Source: Acidobacteriaceae bacterium
GTDB lineage: Bacteria > Acidobacteriota > Terriglobia > Terriglobales > Acidobacteriaceae
Length of the DNA: 7,978 nucleotides
NCBI GenBank assembly: GCA_003165095.1
Contig: PLSH01000277.1
Span: 1-7,978, forward strand
Reading direction: 5' to 3'
The notes under the pieces were generated by a model. That model worked only from the letters and a program-made list of their open reading frames with translations, did no database searches and was not told the origin of the DNA. Shown piece by piece: positions 1 through 6,589 of this stretch (positions are counted from its first letter, which is position 1; each line of letters starts with the position of its first letter). Made by a program: the position numbers and the translations under genes.

Positions 1-39
1 CGATTCCTTCGAAGCCGCGCCAGACGCCCCAGAACCCAT
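1..39 (-). CDS. Start of an unidentified gene downstream of pyrC (partial)
   Basis: An ATG at 39-37 opens a frame of 13 codons that stays open to the window edge, reading MGSGASGAASKES. An AGGTC at 48-44 sits about 5 nt before the ATG and could be its ribosome-binding site. It lies 73 nt after the pyrC stop on the same strand, so it may be the next gene of the pyrimidine operon. The visible residues are low-complexity (Gly, Ser, Ala) and identify no family. It could also be a chance start. Confidence 0.4.
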   Translation of the reverse strand, partial: MGSGASGAASKES

Positions 40-58
40 TTCTGACCTGAAATAGCGC

Positions 59-95
59 CGAAATCAGCCTTCCGCGGGCTTTCAATCGAAATCAG
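59..95. repeat. Short direct repeat downstream of pyrC
   Basis: CGAAATCAG occurs at 59-67 and again at 87-95, 28 bp apart, in the spacer between pyrC and the next start. The copies are exact but only 9 bp long, so chance is a real possibility. No terminator-like hairpin with a U tract is visible in this spacer, which fits read-through into the gene at 39-1. Confidence 0.3.
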
Positions 96-112
96 AGATC
101 GAGTGGACCGAA

Positions 113-1414
113 TTACGCCGCGTTCGTGTAAACCACGCGCCCTTCGCTCACCGTCCAGCGAACTTTGCCCAGCATGGCCCAACCGTCAAACGGCGTGTTC
201 TTGGCCTTCGATTTCGATTCCGTGGCGCGATAAGTCCACTCAGCCTTGGGATCGAAGATGACCACATCGGCATAGCTGCCCACAGCCAGCGTGCCGCGGC
301 CTTTCATTCCCAGCAGAGCAGCGGGCTGCGCGCTCAACAGGTTCAACACCCGGCCCAGGGGCATTCTCCACTGCTTGTGCAGCCAGTAAAGGCTCAGGCC
401 CAGCGCAGTTTCAAGGCCGGTAATGCCGTTCGGCGCGAGTTCGAACTCGATCTCCTTCTCGTGCATGGCGTGGGGCGCGTGGTCGGTGGCAATGGCGTCC
501 ACCACGCCGTCGAGAATGCCTTCGATCATGGCGTCGCGGTCGGCGGCCGAGCGCAGCGGCGGATTCATCTTGGCATGCGTGTTGTAGAGGCCCACGTGCT
601 CCTCGGTGAGCAGGAAGTGGTGCGGCGCAACCTCGCATGTAACGCGCAGGCCGTTGCGCCGCGCCTGCCGCACGGCGGCCAGCGCCGCAGCCGTTGATAT
701 GTGGGCCACGTGCAGGTGCGCGTGGCTGTCGCGTAATTCCGTCACCAGGCGAATGTCGCGCTCCACCATGCTGGACTCCGCTTCAGGCGGCATGCCGCGC
801 AGCCCCAGCTTGAACGAAACCGGCCCCAGGTTCATGCTCGCGCCCTGCGTCATCCGCGTATCTTCGGCATGTTGGATCACGGTCAATCCCACGCGCGCGG
901 CCGCGGCCAGAGTTTCGCGCATGATGTTGTCTTTTAGAATCGGCCGTCCATCGTCGGTCACTGCCACGGCACCGGCGGATTTGAGCGCCGCAAAGTCGTT
1001 AATCGCCTCGCCCTTCGATCCTCGCGTGGCTGCCGCGATGGGAAACACGCGCACCTGTGCGCCTCGCTCCAGCGACTGCATCCAGCGCGTGATCTCCGGC
1101 GAATCATTCACCGGAATGGTATTCGGCATGGCCGCCACGGCCGTAAATCCGCCCGCGGCAGCCGCGGCCGTTCCGCTGGCGATTGTCTCCTTGTATCCCT
1201 GGCCCGGCTCGCGCAGGTGCACGTGGATGTCAATGAGTCCCGGCGCCAGCGTCAATCCCGTCGCGTCAATCTTCTCCGCGTCTTCGGCATGTTTCAGCTT
1301 GCCGGGTGCGGCGATCTCCGCCACGCGCCCGTCCTTGAGCAGAATGTCTTTGAGAGCATCAATGCCGGCTGCCGGATCGACCAGGTGACCGCCGTGAATT
1401 GCAAGAGCCGTCAT
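113..1414 (-). CDS. pyrC: Dihydroorotase PyrC, class I
   Basis: This is a cytosolic zinc amidohydrolase that interconverts N-carbamoyl-L-aspartate and L-dihydroorotate, step three of UMP synthesis. The 433-residue length is normal for class I dihydroorotases. Visible metal and substrate residues are the HVHLREPG block at 64-71 (H64, H66, R68), N98 in MPNT, D154 in VTDDGRP, H182 in HAED, H238 in HIS, NPPLR at 284-288, and D311 in ATDHAPH. An Asp at the DDG position, rather than a carboxylated Lys, suggests the Aquifex/Bacillus-like subgroup. The start is well supported: AAGGAGG lies at 1427-1421, 6 nt before the ATG and inside the end of pyrB. The start overlaps the pyrB stop as ATGA, implying translational coupling. 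All expected active-site residues are present, so it should be active. Confidence 0.97.
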   Translation of the reverse strand: MTALAIHGGHLVDPAAGIDALKDILLKDGRVAEIAAPGKLKHAEDAEKIDATGLTLAPGLIDIHVHLREPGQGYKETIASGTAAAAAGGFTAVAAMPNTIPVNDSPEITRWMQSLERGAQVRVFPIAAATRGSKGEAINDFAALKSAGAVAVTDDGRPILKDNIMRETLAAAARVGLTVIQHAEDTRMTQGASMNLGPVSFKLGLRGMPPEAESSMVERDIRLVTELRDSHAHLHVAHISTAAALAAVRQARRNGLRVTCEVAPHHFLLTEEHVGLYNTHAKMNPPLRSAADRDAMIEGILDGVVDAIATDHAPHAMHEKEIEFELAPNGITGLETALGLSLYWLHKQWRMPLGRVLNLLSAQPAALLGMKGRGTLAVGSYADVVIFDPKAEWTYRATESKSKAKNTPFDGWAMLGKVRWTVSEGRVVYTNAA

Positions 1415-2430
1415 GCGCGGCCTCCTTGTTCGGTCGCCGTCAGCGCCCGCTCCATCACCGCCATGCGAATCGCCACGCCGTTGGTCACCTGCTCCAGAAT
1501 CGTCGACTGCACGCCATCGGCCACGCCGGCCGTTATCTCCATGCCGCGAATGATCGGCCCCGGATGCATCACGATTGCCGTCGGCGCGTGCGCGGCCAGC
1601 CGCTGGCCGGTGAGCTGGTAGCTGGCCTTGTATTCGTCCAGATCGAGTTGCAGCCCGGCCAGCCGCTCAGCCTGAATGCGCAGCATCATCACCGCCTGCG
1701 ACTGGCGCATCGCCGCCTCGAAGTCGCGCTCGATCTCGATTCCCGGACCGGCCTTGGCTGCCATCTCCGGCAACAATTCTTTCGGCCCACAGAGCAGCAC
1801 GCGCGCGCCCAGCCGCGGCAGCAGCAGCATGTTCGAGCGAGCCACGCGGCTGTGCAGAATGTCGCCCACAATCGTCACCGTCACGCCGTCGAGAGTGTTC
1901 GCGCCAACCTCGCGAATTCCCGGCCGCAGATGCGCCAGGATCGTGCGCAGGTCAAGCAGCGCCTGCGTGGGGTGCTCGTGCATGCCGTCGCCTGCGTTCA
2001 CCACCGGCAGGCGCGTCGATTCTTCCAGCAGCCACGCCGCTCCTGAGGAGTTGTGGCGCAGAATGATGGCTTCCGCGCCCAGCGCCCGCAGCGTCAGGCC
2101 CGTATCCTTCACCGATTCGCCCTTTTCGATGCTCGAGCTGAGACTCGAAACCAGCGTGGTGTCGGCGCCCAGCGCCTTGGCAGCCAGCTCGAAGCTGGTG
2201 CGGGTACGCGTGGACGACTCGTAGAAAAGCAGCGCGATGCGGCGCTTGGCCAGAATGCGGTCGCGGAGCAGCGAGTCAAGGTTTTCAAGCTCGGTGGCGC
2301 GCGCCAGCAGCCGGCTCACGCCCTCCACGCTCAGGTCGAGAATCGAAAGCAGCGAGCCCGGATGGTAAGGAAATGGAGACGCTGGCGCGGGCGGAGTGGC
2401 GAACGTTCGGCGGGCGATGGTCGGACTCAT
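1411..2430 (-). CDS. pyrB: Aspartate carbamoyltransferase catalytic subunit PyrB
   Basis: PyrB joins carbamoyl phosphate and L-aspartate to give N-carbamoyl-L-aspartate, the committed step of pyrimidine synthesis. From the ATG at 2430 it is 339 residues, slightly above the usual 305-320 because of a Pro/Ala-rich N-terminus (about 25 residues). The carbamoyl-phosphate motif STRTRTSFE is at 73-81, the mobile-loop Lys is K103 in EKGES, HEHPTQALLD is at 151-160, and GDILHSRVARS is at 189-199. The HPGP motif at 289-292 is followed by IIRGMEI, where most relatives have an Asn (for example MNRGVEI). The frame is open further upstream to 2610, but that stretch lies over pyrR and looks unlike PyrB, so I reject the longer start. 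No pyrI is visible. Its ribosome-binding region (GGTGA, 2445-2441) partly lies in the 3' arm of a hairpin. Confidence 0.96.
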   Translation of the reverse strand: MSPTIARRTFATPPAPASPFPYHPGSLLSILDLSVEGVSRLLARATELENLDSLLRDRILAKRRIALLFYESSTRTRTSFELAAKALGADTTLVSSLSSSIEKGESVKDTGLTLRALGAEAIILRHNSSGAAWLLEESTRLPVVNAGDGMHEHPTQALLDLRTILAHLRPGIREVGANTLDGVTVTIVGDILHSRVARSNMLLLPRLGARVLLCGPKELLPEMAAKAGPGIEIERDFEAAMRQSQAVMMLRIQAERLAGLQLDLDEYKASYQLTGQRLAAHAPTAIVMHPGPIIRGMEITAGVADGVQSTILEQVTNGVAIRMAVMERALTATEQGGRA

Positions 2431-2442
2431 CTTCTTGTCTTC

Positions 2443-2463
2443 ACCGGAGCACCGGGCTCCGGT
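2443..2463 (-). promoter_or_regulatory. Hairpin over the pyrB ribosome-binding region
   Basis: An exact 8-bp inverted repeat, ACCGGAGC at 2443-2450 and GCTCCGGT at 2456-2463, is separated by 5 nt. In the minus-strand RNA its 3' arm runs into GGUGA, the only plausible Shine-Dalgarno sequence for pyrB, about 10 nt before the AUG. A second ACCGG (RNA sense) just upstream of the 5' arm allows an alternative register. No poly-U run follows, so it is not an intrinsic terminator. I do not see the classical Bacillus PyrR-binding loop sequence. A role in controlling pyrB translation is an inference from position. Confidence 0.5.
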
Positions 2464-2491
2464 CCGGTTCAGTGAGAAGTGTTGGCAGGCC

Positions 2492-3064
2492 TCACGTCGT
2501 GACGCGCTCGACGAGCAGCACCTGCTCGGTGCCGTCGACCTCCTGGAATTTGACTTCAATGATCTCGCGGCTGGAAGTGGGTACATGCTTGCCCACGTAA
2601 GTAGCCTCAATGGGCAATTCGCGATGGCCGCGATCGATCAGCACCGCCAGTTGCACCCGGCGCGGGCGCCCATGATCGAAGAGCGCGTCGAGTGCGGCCC
2701 TGATGGTGCGGCCCGTATAGAGCACATCGTCGCAGATGACCACGTCGCGGCCGTCCACGTCGAAGCCGATGGACCCCGGTGTCACCACCGGGCGAATGTC
2801 GGCTGTCGTAAGGTCATCGCGGTAAAACTGGATGTCGAGCATGCCGGTGTCGACGGGCCGCTTCAGGATGCCGGAGATCAGCTTGCCCAGCCGCTCGGCC
2901 AGCGGGACGCCGCGGCGCTTGATTCCAATCAGGGCCAGGCCTTCGCTGCCGTTGCTCTTTTCAACGATTTCGTGGGCCAGCCGCACCAGGGTGCGCTCGA
3001 TCTCCGAGGCGGACATCAGGCGGCCCTTCACTCGCAAGTCAATCTTCTTCTCTGTTTCGCTCAT
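2492..3064 (-). CDS. pyrR: Pyrimidine operon regulator PyrR
   Basis: PyrR is a phosphoribosyltransferase-fold protein. In several phyla it binds pyr mRNA in response to UMP/UTP versus PRPP, and it often has uracil phosphoribosyltransferase activity. The 190-residue protein is close to the family norm of about 180. The PRPP-binding signature VVICDDVLYTGRTIRA is at 108-123, GIKRRGVPLA at 47-56, and LIDRGHRELPIEATYVGK at 142-159, all typical of PyrR rather than Upp. The ATG at 3064 is the first in frame and has only a weak purine-rich stretch (AAGAG) upstream. It is the first gene of the pyrR-pyrB-pyrC cluster and ends 61 nt before pyrB. The predicted 5' leader is too short for the usual attenuator, so PyrR may act between pyrR and pyrB, on a distant target, or mainly as an enzyme. 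Confidence 0.95.
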   Translation of the reverse strand: MSETEKKIDLRVKGRLMSASEIERTLVRLAHEIVEKSNGSEGLALIGIKRRGVPLAERLGKLISGILKRPVDTGMLDIQFYRDDLTTADIRPVVTPGSIGFDVDGRDVVICDDVLYTGRTIRAALDALFDHGRPRRVQLAVLIDRGHRELPIEATYVGKHVPTSSREIIEVKFQEVDGTEQVLLVERVTT

Positions 3065-3084
3065 GGTTGTTGTACTCTTGCCGG

Positions 3085-3114
3085 ATGATACGAGGGGTTG
3101 GCGTTCCGGGGCAA
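3085..3114 (-). promoter_or_regulatory. Candidate sigma70-type promoter for pyrR-pyrB-pyrC
   Basis: On the minus strand, TTGCCC (3114-3109) and TATCAT (3090-3085) are 18 nt apart and match the -35 and -10 consensus at 4/6 and 5/6 positions. Transcription would begin near 3078, leaving a leader of only about 14 nt before the pyrR ATG. The -35 box lies within the left part of the nested inverted repeat at 3108-3137. This was found by eye and has no experimental support. Confidence 0.45.
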
Positions 3115-3137
3115 GTTGTGGACAACCGGGAAGCCCC
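3108..3137. repeat. Nested inverted repeat between moaC and pyrR
   Basis: Outer arms GGGGC (3108-3112) and GCCCC (3133-3137) enclose inner arms GTTGT (3115-3119) and ACAAC (3122-3126) around a central GG. The structure begins 12 nt past the moaC stop and covers the candidate -35 of pyrR. It could be a dyad operator, a weak RNA hairpin ending the moaC transcript, or both. No U tract follows on the minus strand, so an intrinsic terminator is unlikely. Confidence 0.45.
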
Positions 3138-3149
3138 GCGCCAAGTCTT

Positions 3150-3665
3150 TCAAGCTCTGCCGCCGGCCCTCAAATAATCCCCGCTCTTGCCTCCGGACTT
3201 GGCCTCAAGCCGCACTTCGCGTATCACAATTCCCTTGTCCAGCGCTTTGGTCATGTCGTAAACCGTCAGCGCGGCCACTGCGGCGGCCGTCAGCGCCTCC
3301 ATCTCCACGCCGGTTGCACCCACCGTTGCCGCCGTTGCCGTAATGCGCACGCCCCCGGCCGCAATCTCCGCCCGCACGTCAACGTGGGTTAGCGCGAGCG
3401 GATGACACATGGGAATCAATTCTGAGGTCCGCTTGGCTGCCTGGATGCCGGCCAGGCGCGCCACTTCGAGCGGGTTGCCTTTGGGGTTGGAGGGCAACGC
3501 TGCCAGCACCGCGCCTGAAAGCTCCACAAACGCCGAGGCGGTTGCGGTGCGGCGTGTAGCCTGCTTGGCGCTTACGTCCACCATGGAGGCCTGTCCGGCT
3601 TCATCGAAGTGAGAAAGTCCCGGCCGGCGCGGATCTTTAGAGCGTTGCGAAGTTTTCTTGGGCAT
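3150..3665 (-). CDS. moaC: Cyclic pyranopterin monophosphate synthase MoaC
   Basis: MoaC converts the 3',8-cyclo-GTP product of MoaA into cyclic pyranopterin monophosphate, the first stable intermediate of molybdopterin synthesis. From the ATG at 3665 it is 171 residues. Visible motifs are MVDVSAK at 28-34, K62 before [18 protein letters not shown] (the E. coli K51 position), MCHPL at 86-90 (H88 matches H77), GVEMEAL at 119-125, and YDMTK at 136-140 (D137, K140). The C-terminal KSGGKSGDY is typical. A basic tail of about 16 residues precedes the core. A GTG at 3677 is in frame and overlaps the moeA stop as GTGA. I prefer the ATG because GAGGA (3675-3671) sits 5 nt before it. No moaA, moaB or moaE is visible nearby. 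Confidence 0.95.
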   Translation of the reverse strand: MPKKTSQRSKDPRRPGLSHFDEAGQASMVDVSAKQATRRTATASAFVELSGAVLAALPSNPKGNPLEVARLAGIQAAKRTSELIPMCHPLALTHVDVRAEIAAGGVRITATAATVGATGVEMEALTAAAVAALTVYDMTKALDKGIVIREVRLEAKSGGKSGDYLRAGGRA

Positions 3666-3673
3666 AAGAATCC

Positions 3674-4945
3674 TCACGGGAGCAGGATGCGGACGATTGC
3701 GCCCGCCTTGAGGCGTTCAGTCTCTTCGGGCAGGACCAGGAAGCAGTTCGAGCGGGCCATGGCGGCCAGGTCGCCTGAGCCTTGCCACTCGACCCGGGCA
3801 ACCTCAGGCAAATGCTCTGCCGTCGCGCCGAATGTGCAGGCCGCCGGCAGAAAGCGCGTCAGTCCGTCTTTGCCTTTCACATCTTCGGCCAGCCGCGCCA
3901 GCGCGAAGCGTGGGCCCAGGTCGCGCCGACCGGCCAGCGCGGCCAGCACCGGCGCCGCGAACAGCAGAAACGTGACAGCCGAAGACACAGGGTTGCCGGG
4001 AAGGCCGAAAAACGGGCGGCGGCGCGAGCGATCTGCTTTTCCGGCAGCGTTTCGCTTCTTCACAAGCAGGTCTCCAAAAACCAGCGGCTTGCCCGGCTGA
4101 ATGCGCACGCCGGTAAAGTGGAAACGCGCGCCTTGGCGAGCCAGGGCTGGCTCTACCAGGTCGAATTTGCCCGCCGAAACTCCTCCGGTAATGAGCAGAA
4201 GATCGGCCTCAGCGGCCTGGGCGAGCGCAGCGTCAATTAGATTGCCGTCGTCGCCGGCCGTGGGCAGCATCCAGGGCTGGCCGCCCGCGGCGGCGACCAT
4301 GGCTGCCAGCATGGGGCCATTGGAGTTGCGAATCTGACCCGGAGCGGGCTCGGCTTCCACCGCTACAATCTCGTCGCCGGTGGTCAGGATGGCTACGCGG
4401 GGCCTGCGAAAGGCCTCAAGCTCGGCGCAACCGCAGGCGGCGGCAAGCGCTATCTGCCCAAACCCAATGGTGCTGCCGGAGGGAAGCAATTCATCGCCCC
4501 CGCGAGCCTGCGCGCCCTGGGCGACGATGTTCTCTCCTTCGGCGATGGTCCGCGGCGGCATGAGCCGCACGCGTTTGCCGTCTGCCTCGACGTGCTCCAG
4601 CATCATCACCGCATCGGCTCCGGCAGGTACCGGAGCGCCGGTCATGATCTCCCACGCAGCCTTCGGCGGGAGCGGTCCGGCCGGAGCCTCGCCCGCGCGT
4701 GTGGTTCCAGCCAGCGCGAGTGGGGCGTGTGCGGAGGCTTCGGCCGCCCGGCACGCGTAGCCATCGCGCGTTGAGCGCGCAAACGGCGGCTGATCTCGGT
4801 CCGCGCGGAGCGCACGCGCCAGCACCCGTCCCGCCGCAAGGCCAAGTCCGGCGCGCTCGGCCGCAGGCTGGAAACGGCCCAGTTGCGCTGCGTATGCGGC
4901 CACAACCGCGGCCGCCTCCTCGTAGCCTGGCAATGCGGAGCTCAT
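3674..4945 (-). CDS. moeA: Molybdopterin molybdenumtransferase MoeA
   Basis: MoeA inserts molybdate into adenylylated molybdopterin and releases AMP, a late step of molybdenum-cofactor synthesis. It normally acts as a cytosolic dimer. The 423 residues cover the whole family length. Motifs in order are [12 protein letters not shown] (53-64, with the conserved Asp), [15 protein letters not shown] (99-113), TTGDEIV (188-194), NSNGPML (207-213), [14 protein letters not shown] (252-265), GKPLVFG (285-291) and [11 protein letters not shown] (312-322). A basic stretch ([15 protein letters not shown], 296-310) enlarges the loop before GLPGNP. In the GGVS loop Lys260 replaces the acidic residue often found there, while Asp262 remains. 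The ATG at 4945 has no clear Shine-Dalgarno sequence. Its stop is 9 nt before the moaC ATG, so the two are probably co-transcribed. Confidence 0.95.
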   Translation of the reverse strand: MSSALPGYEEAAAVVAAYAAQLGRFQPAAERAGLGLAAGRVLARALRADRDQPPFARSTRDGYACRAAEASAHAPLALAGTTRAGEAPAGPLPPKAAWEIMTGAPVPAGADAVMMLEHVEADGKRVRLMPPRTIAEGENIVAQGAQARGGDELLPSGSTIGFGQIALAAACGCAELEAFRRPRVAILTTGDEIVAVEAEPAPGQIRNSNGPMLAAMVAAAGGQPWMLPTAGDDGNLIDAALAQAAEADLLLITGGVSAGKFDLVEPALARQGARFHFTGVRIQPGKPLVFGDLLVKKRNAAGKADRSRRRPFFGLPGNPVSSAVTFLLFAAPVLAALAGRRDLGPRFALARLAEDVKGKDGLTRFLPAACTFGATAEHLPEVARVEWQGSGDLAAMARSNCFLVLPEETERLKAGAIVRILLP

Positions 4946-4952
4946 GGATTGA

Positions 4953-4958
4953 ATTCTA
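4953..4958 (-). promoter_or_regulatory. Candidate -10 element for a leaderless moeA mRNA
   Basis: TAGAAT on the minus strand (4958-4953) matches the -10 consensus at 5/6 positions and ends 7 nt before the moeA ATG, so transcription would start at or next to the start codon. There is no Shine-Dalgarno sequence to contradict this. The expected -35 position (4981-4976, GCGATC) is a poor match, so the call is tentative. Confidence 0.3.
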
Positions 4959-5004
4959 GAAGGTCACAGCGGCCCGATCGCTTTTTTGGATTCTGGGCAG
5001 GGCT

Positions 5005-5039
5005 GAAACACAAGGGGCGTCCGCCGCAGCGAACGCCCC
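5005..5039 (-). terminator. Intrinsic-type terminator after the TPR gene
   Basis: On the minus strand GGGGCGT and ACGCCCC (5039-5033 and 5020-5014) form an exact 7-bp stem. Four more inner pairs, one of them a G-U, extend it to about 11 bp around a UGCG loop. The RNA then reads UUGUGUUUC, a broken U tract. The hairpin starts 20 nt after the TAG stop at 5061-5059, so it should end the TPR-gene transcript and separate it from moeA. Confidence 0.7.
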
Positions 5040-5058
5040 AGATGTTGCCGGCCCGCGC

Positions 5059-6267
5059 CTACTTGCTCTTGCCGGCTTTATAGCTGGTGGTGATCTTTTC
5101 TCCCGCCTGCTGCAGAATGCCCGTTACATCCGGGGCAAACTGGCCAGTCGGCGCGAGTTCCAGATATTTCTGGTACGCTGCGGTGCAATCGGGCGGCAGA
5201 ACGATCTTCGATGTTTTGGGATCGAATGTAGCCTTCTGAATCAGTCCCTGGCCCTTGATGTAGTAGAGAATCGCATCGTTGGGGTTGACCTTTATCGCCT
5301 CGTCGGCCGCGGCCACCTGGGCGTCGTAGTTACTTTCCTGGAGGAAGATCACCGCTTCATTCCGCAGTTGAAGCCCCGCCTTGGCTGGGTCGGCTGTGGC
5401 GGCGGCGTCATAGGCCGCATTCGCCTCGGGGACCTTGCCGGTGCGGGCGTAAACTTCGCCCAACCCGGCCTGTGCCACGGCTATGACTTCCAACCTCGGC
5501 TTCTTTGAGGCTGTCTCCAGTTCGAGCGCCTTCTTGAACGACGTGATGGCATCGTCGTATTTCTTTTCGCCGGCCTGGGCATAGCCGAGGTTATCCCACA
5601 GCAGCGACTCGTCCGGCTTGGCCGTCGTATCCGTGGTCATCATGCTTTCGATGTCGGCATACTTGGCTGTCCGGATCTCCGCGATCTTGGCATCGAGATC
5701 GGCCTTTGAAGCCGTTGCGCCCAATGCCTGGGCCGCCGCCGCCGGTGCTGTATCAACGTCGTGTTTGTCCTGCGTCACAACCTTCAGGTCGGAATTCAGG
5801 TGGTTGATTACCTGGTTCACCTGCAGCGCCGCGGCGTTGGCCTTCTTCATATCTTCGAGTTCCTTCTTCTGTTCCGCCGGCATCTTGTCGATGTATGCCT
5901 GGCGCGACATGTCGAGGTTCGCCTCCACGTCCTGGCCGGTTTCGACCTTGACGGGGTGGACTTCGTCGACCATCTTGCCGGCAGGCGTGTCCACCGCGCG
6001 ATACACCACCATGTAGGTGCCCGGCGCTGCCTCGCCGGAATAGTCGCCATTGGCGTTTACCGTAAACGTGAACTTGTAGGTGGCGCCGCCATCGGTGGAA
6101 AGGTTCACCGTGCCGTTAGCCTGCGGCGCGCCAGTCGGGTTGGTCAAGTGGCCGTGGATCTTGCCCGTGGGGCCCGAAGGCGCCGACGCTGCGGGCGGTT
6201 GCTGCGCGGCTGCAGGCAAAAGAGCGAATACCAGCAGGCCCAGCCAAAGCGAAATGTTGCGTTTCAT
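5059..6267 (-). CDS. Secreted TPR protein with carboxypeptidase-regulatory-like domain
   Basis: The biochemical function is unknown. The ATG at 6267 follows AAGGAG (6279-6274) by 6 nt and gives 402 residues. Residues 1-21 are a signal peptide: MKRN, a hydrophobic core, then a probable cut after PAAA (18-21). No lipobox Cys is seen, so a free periplasmic or exported protein is likely. Residues 36-118 look like a carboxypeptidase-regulatory/CnaB-like beta-sandwich (GHLTNPTGAPQANGTVNL, then GDYSGEAAPGTYMVVYR). A charged, mostly helical linker spans about 121-215. At least three TPR-like helix pairs follow at about 219-252, 259-294 and 297-330, and a fourth with an insertion at 331-373. The frame extends upstream to 6369, but that would bury the signal peptide, so I reject it. 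Such domain combinations are common in Acidobacteria. A binding or scaffold role in the envelope is inference. The gene is monocistronic, with its own terminator. Confidence 0.88.
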   Translation of the reverse strand: MKRNISLWLGLLVFALLPAAAQQPPAASAPSGPTGKIHGHLTNPTGAPQANGTVNLSTDGGATYKFTFTVNANGDYSGEAAPGTYMVVYRAVDTPAGKMVDEVHPVKVETGQDVEANLDMSRQAYIDKMPAEQKKELEDMKKANAAALQVNQVINHLNSDLKVVTQDKHDVDTAPAAAAQALGATASKADLDAKIAEIRTAKYADIESMMTTDTTAKPDESLLWDNLGYAQAGEKKYDDAITSFKKALELETASKKPRLEVIAVAQAGLGEVYARTGKVPEANAAYDAAATADPAKAGLQLRNEAVIFLQESNYDAQVAAADEAIKVNPNDAILYYIKGQGLIQKATFDPKTSKIVLPPDCTAAYQKYLELAPTGQFAPDVTGILQQAGEKITTSYKAGKSK

Positions 6268-6444
6268 GTTCTTCTCCTTGGGAGCCACGCGAGCCGTGCA
6301 GCCCGTGAGCTCAAAAAAATCTTCAATTTGCCTGCACAAACCGGCGGCCCAGACGGCGTCTTTGCTCAACAGGCGTTCTCTCCGGGCCTGTGCCGCGAGT
6401 TCTTGTGCGTTCCTGAATTCCCCGGTAGTCCGGGCGTGAATGAT

Positions 6445-6476
6445 CTCTGCGACCGGAACGCTTTTACCGCGCAGAG
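6445..6476. repeat. Inverted repeat in the divergent spacer
   Basis: CTCTGCG (6445-6451) and CGCAGAG (6470-6476) are exact complements. Inside them CGG (6454-6456) can pair with CCG (6467-6469) across a 2-nt bulge, giving a 10-pair stem with a 10-nt loop. No U tract follows on either strand. If transcribed on the minus strand it would lie in the long 5' leader of the TPR gene. An operator or leader hairpin is possible, and the function is unknown. Confidence 0.4.
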
Positions 6477-6490
6477 TCCCTCTCGCAGAC

Positions 6491-6519
6491 TTGATTTCGT
6501 AGCAGAACCAACGTTAAAT
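6491..6519 (+). promoter_or_regulatory. Weak candidate promoter toward the GNAT gene
   Basis: TTGATT (6491-6496) and TTAAAT (6514-6519) are 17 nt apart, each matching the sigma70 consensus at 4/6 positions. It would give a leader of about 210 nt before the GNAT start. It abuts the first copy of the 12-bp direct repeat. It competes with the simpler possibility of the -10 element at 6723-6728. Confidence 0.25.
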
Positions 6520-6589
6520 CCAACCGCTCCCCCTGCACAAGAGGTCAGGGCCCGAAGCAATGGGTCGGCTACGCTCCTCCAACCGCTCC
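6519..6589. repeat. 12-bp direct repeat in the divergent spacer
   Basis: TCCAACCGCTCC occurs exactly at 6519-6530 and 6578-6589, a start-to-start distance of 59 bp. The flanks do not match, so it is not a longer duplication. Paired regulator-binding sites between divergent genes would look like this, but nothing here identifies a regulator. Confidence 0.4.

Noticed and set aside
606..1388. 260-codon plus-strand frame antisense to pyrC
   Set aside because: The minus frame has every dihydroorotase motif. The plus frame is Ala/Ser/Arg-rich with no recognisable domain.
2431..2610. 60-codon N-terminal extension of PyrB
   Set aside because: It lies over pyrR in another frame, does not resemble PyrB, and the product would far exceed family length. 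ATG at 2430 fits the family.
3117..3125. DnaA-box-like TTGTCCACA on the minus strand
   Set aside because: It is a single site one mismatch from consensus, inside an inverted repeat, with no AT-rich region or further boxes, so it is not evidence of an origin.
6268..6369. 34-residue N-terminal extension of the TPR protein
   Set aside because: It would bury a clean signal peptide and ignore the AAGGAG site 6 nt before the ATG at 6267.
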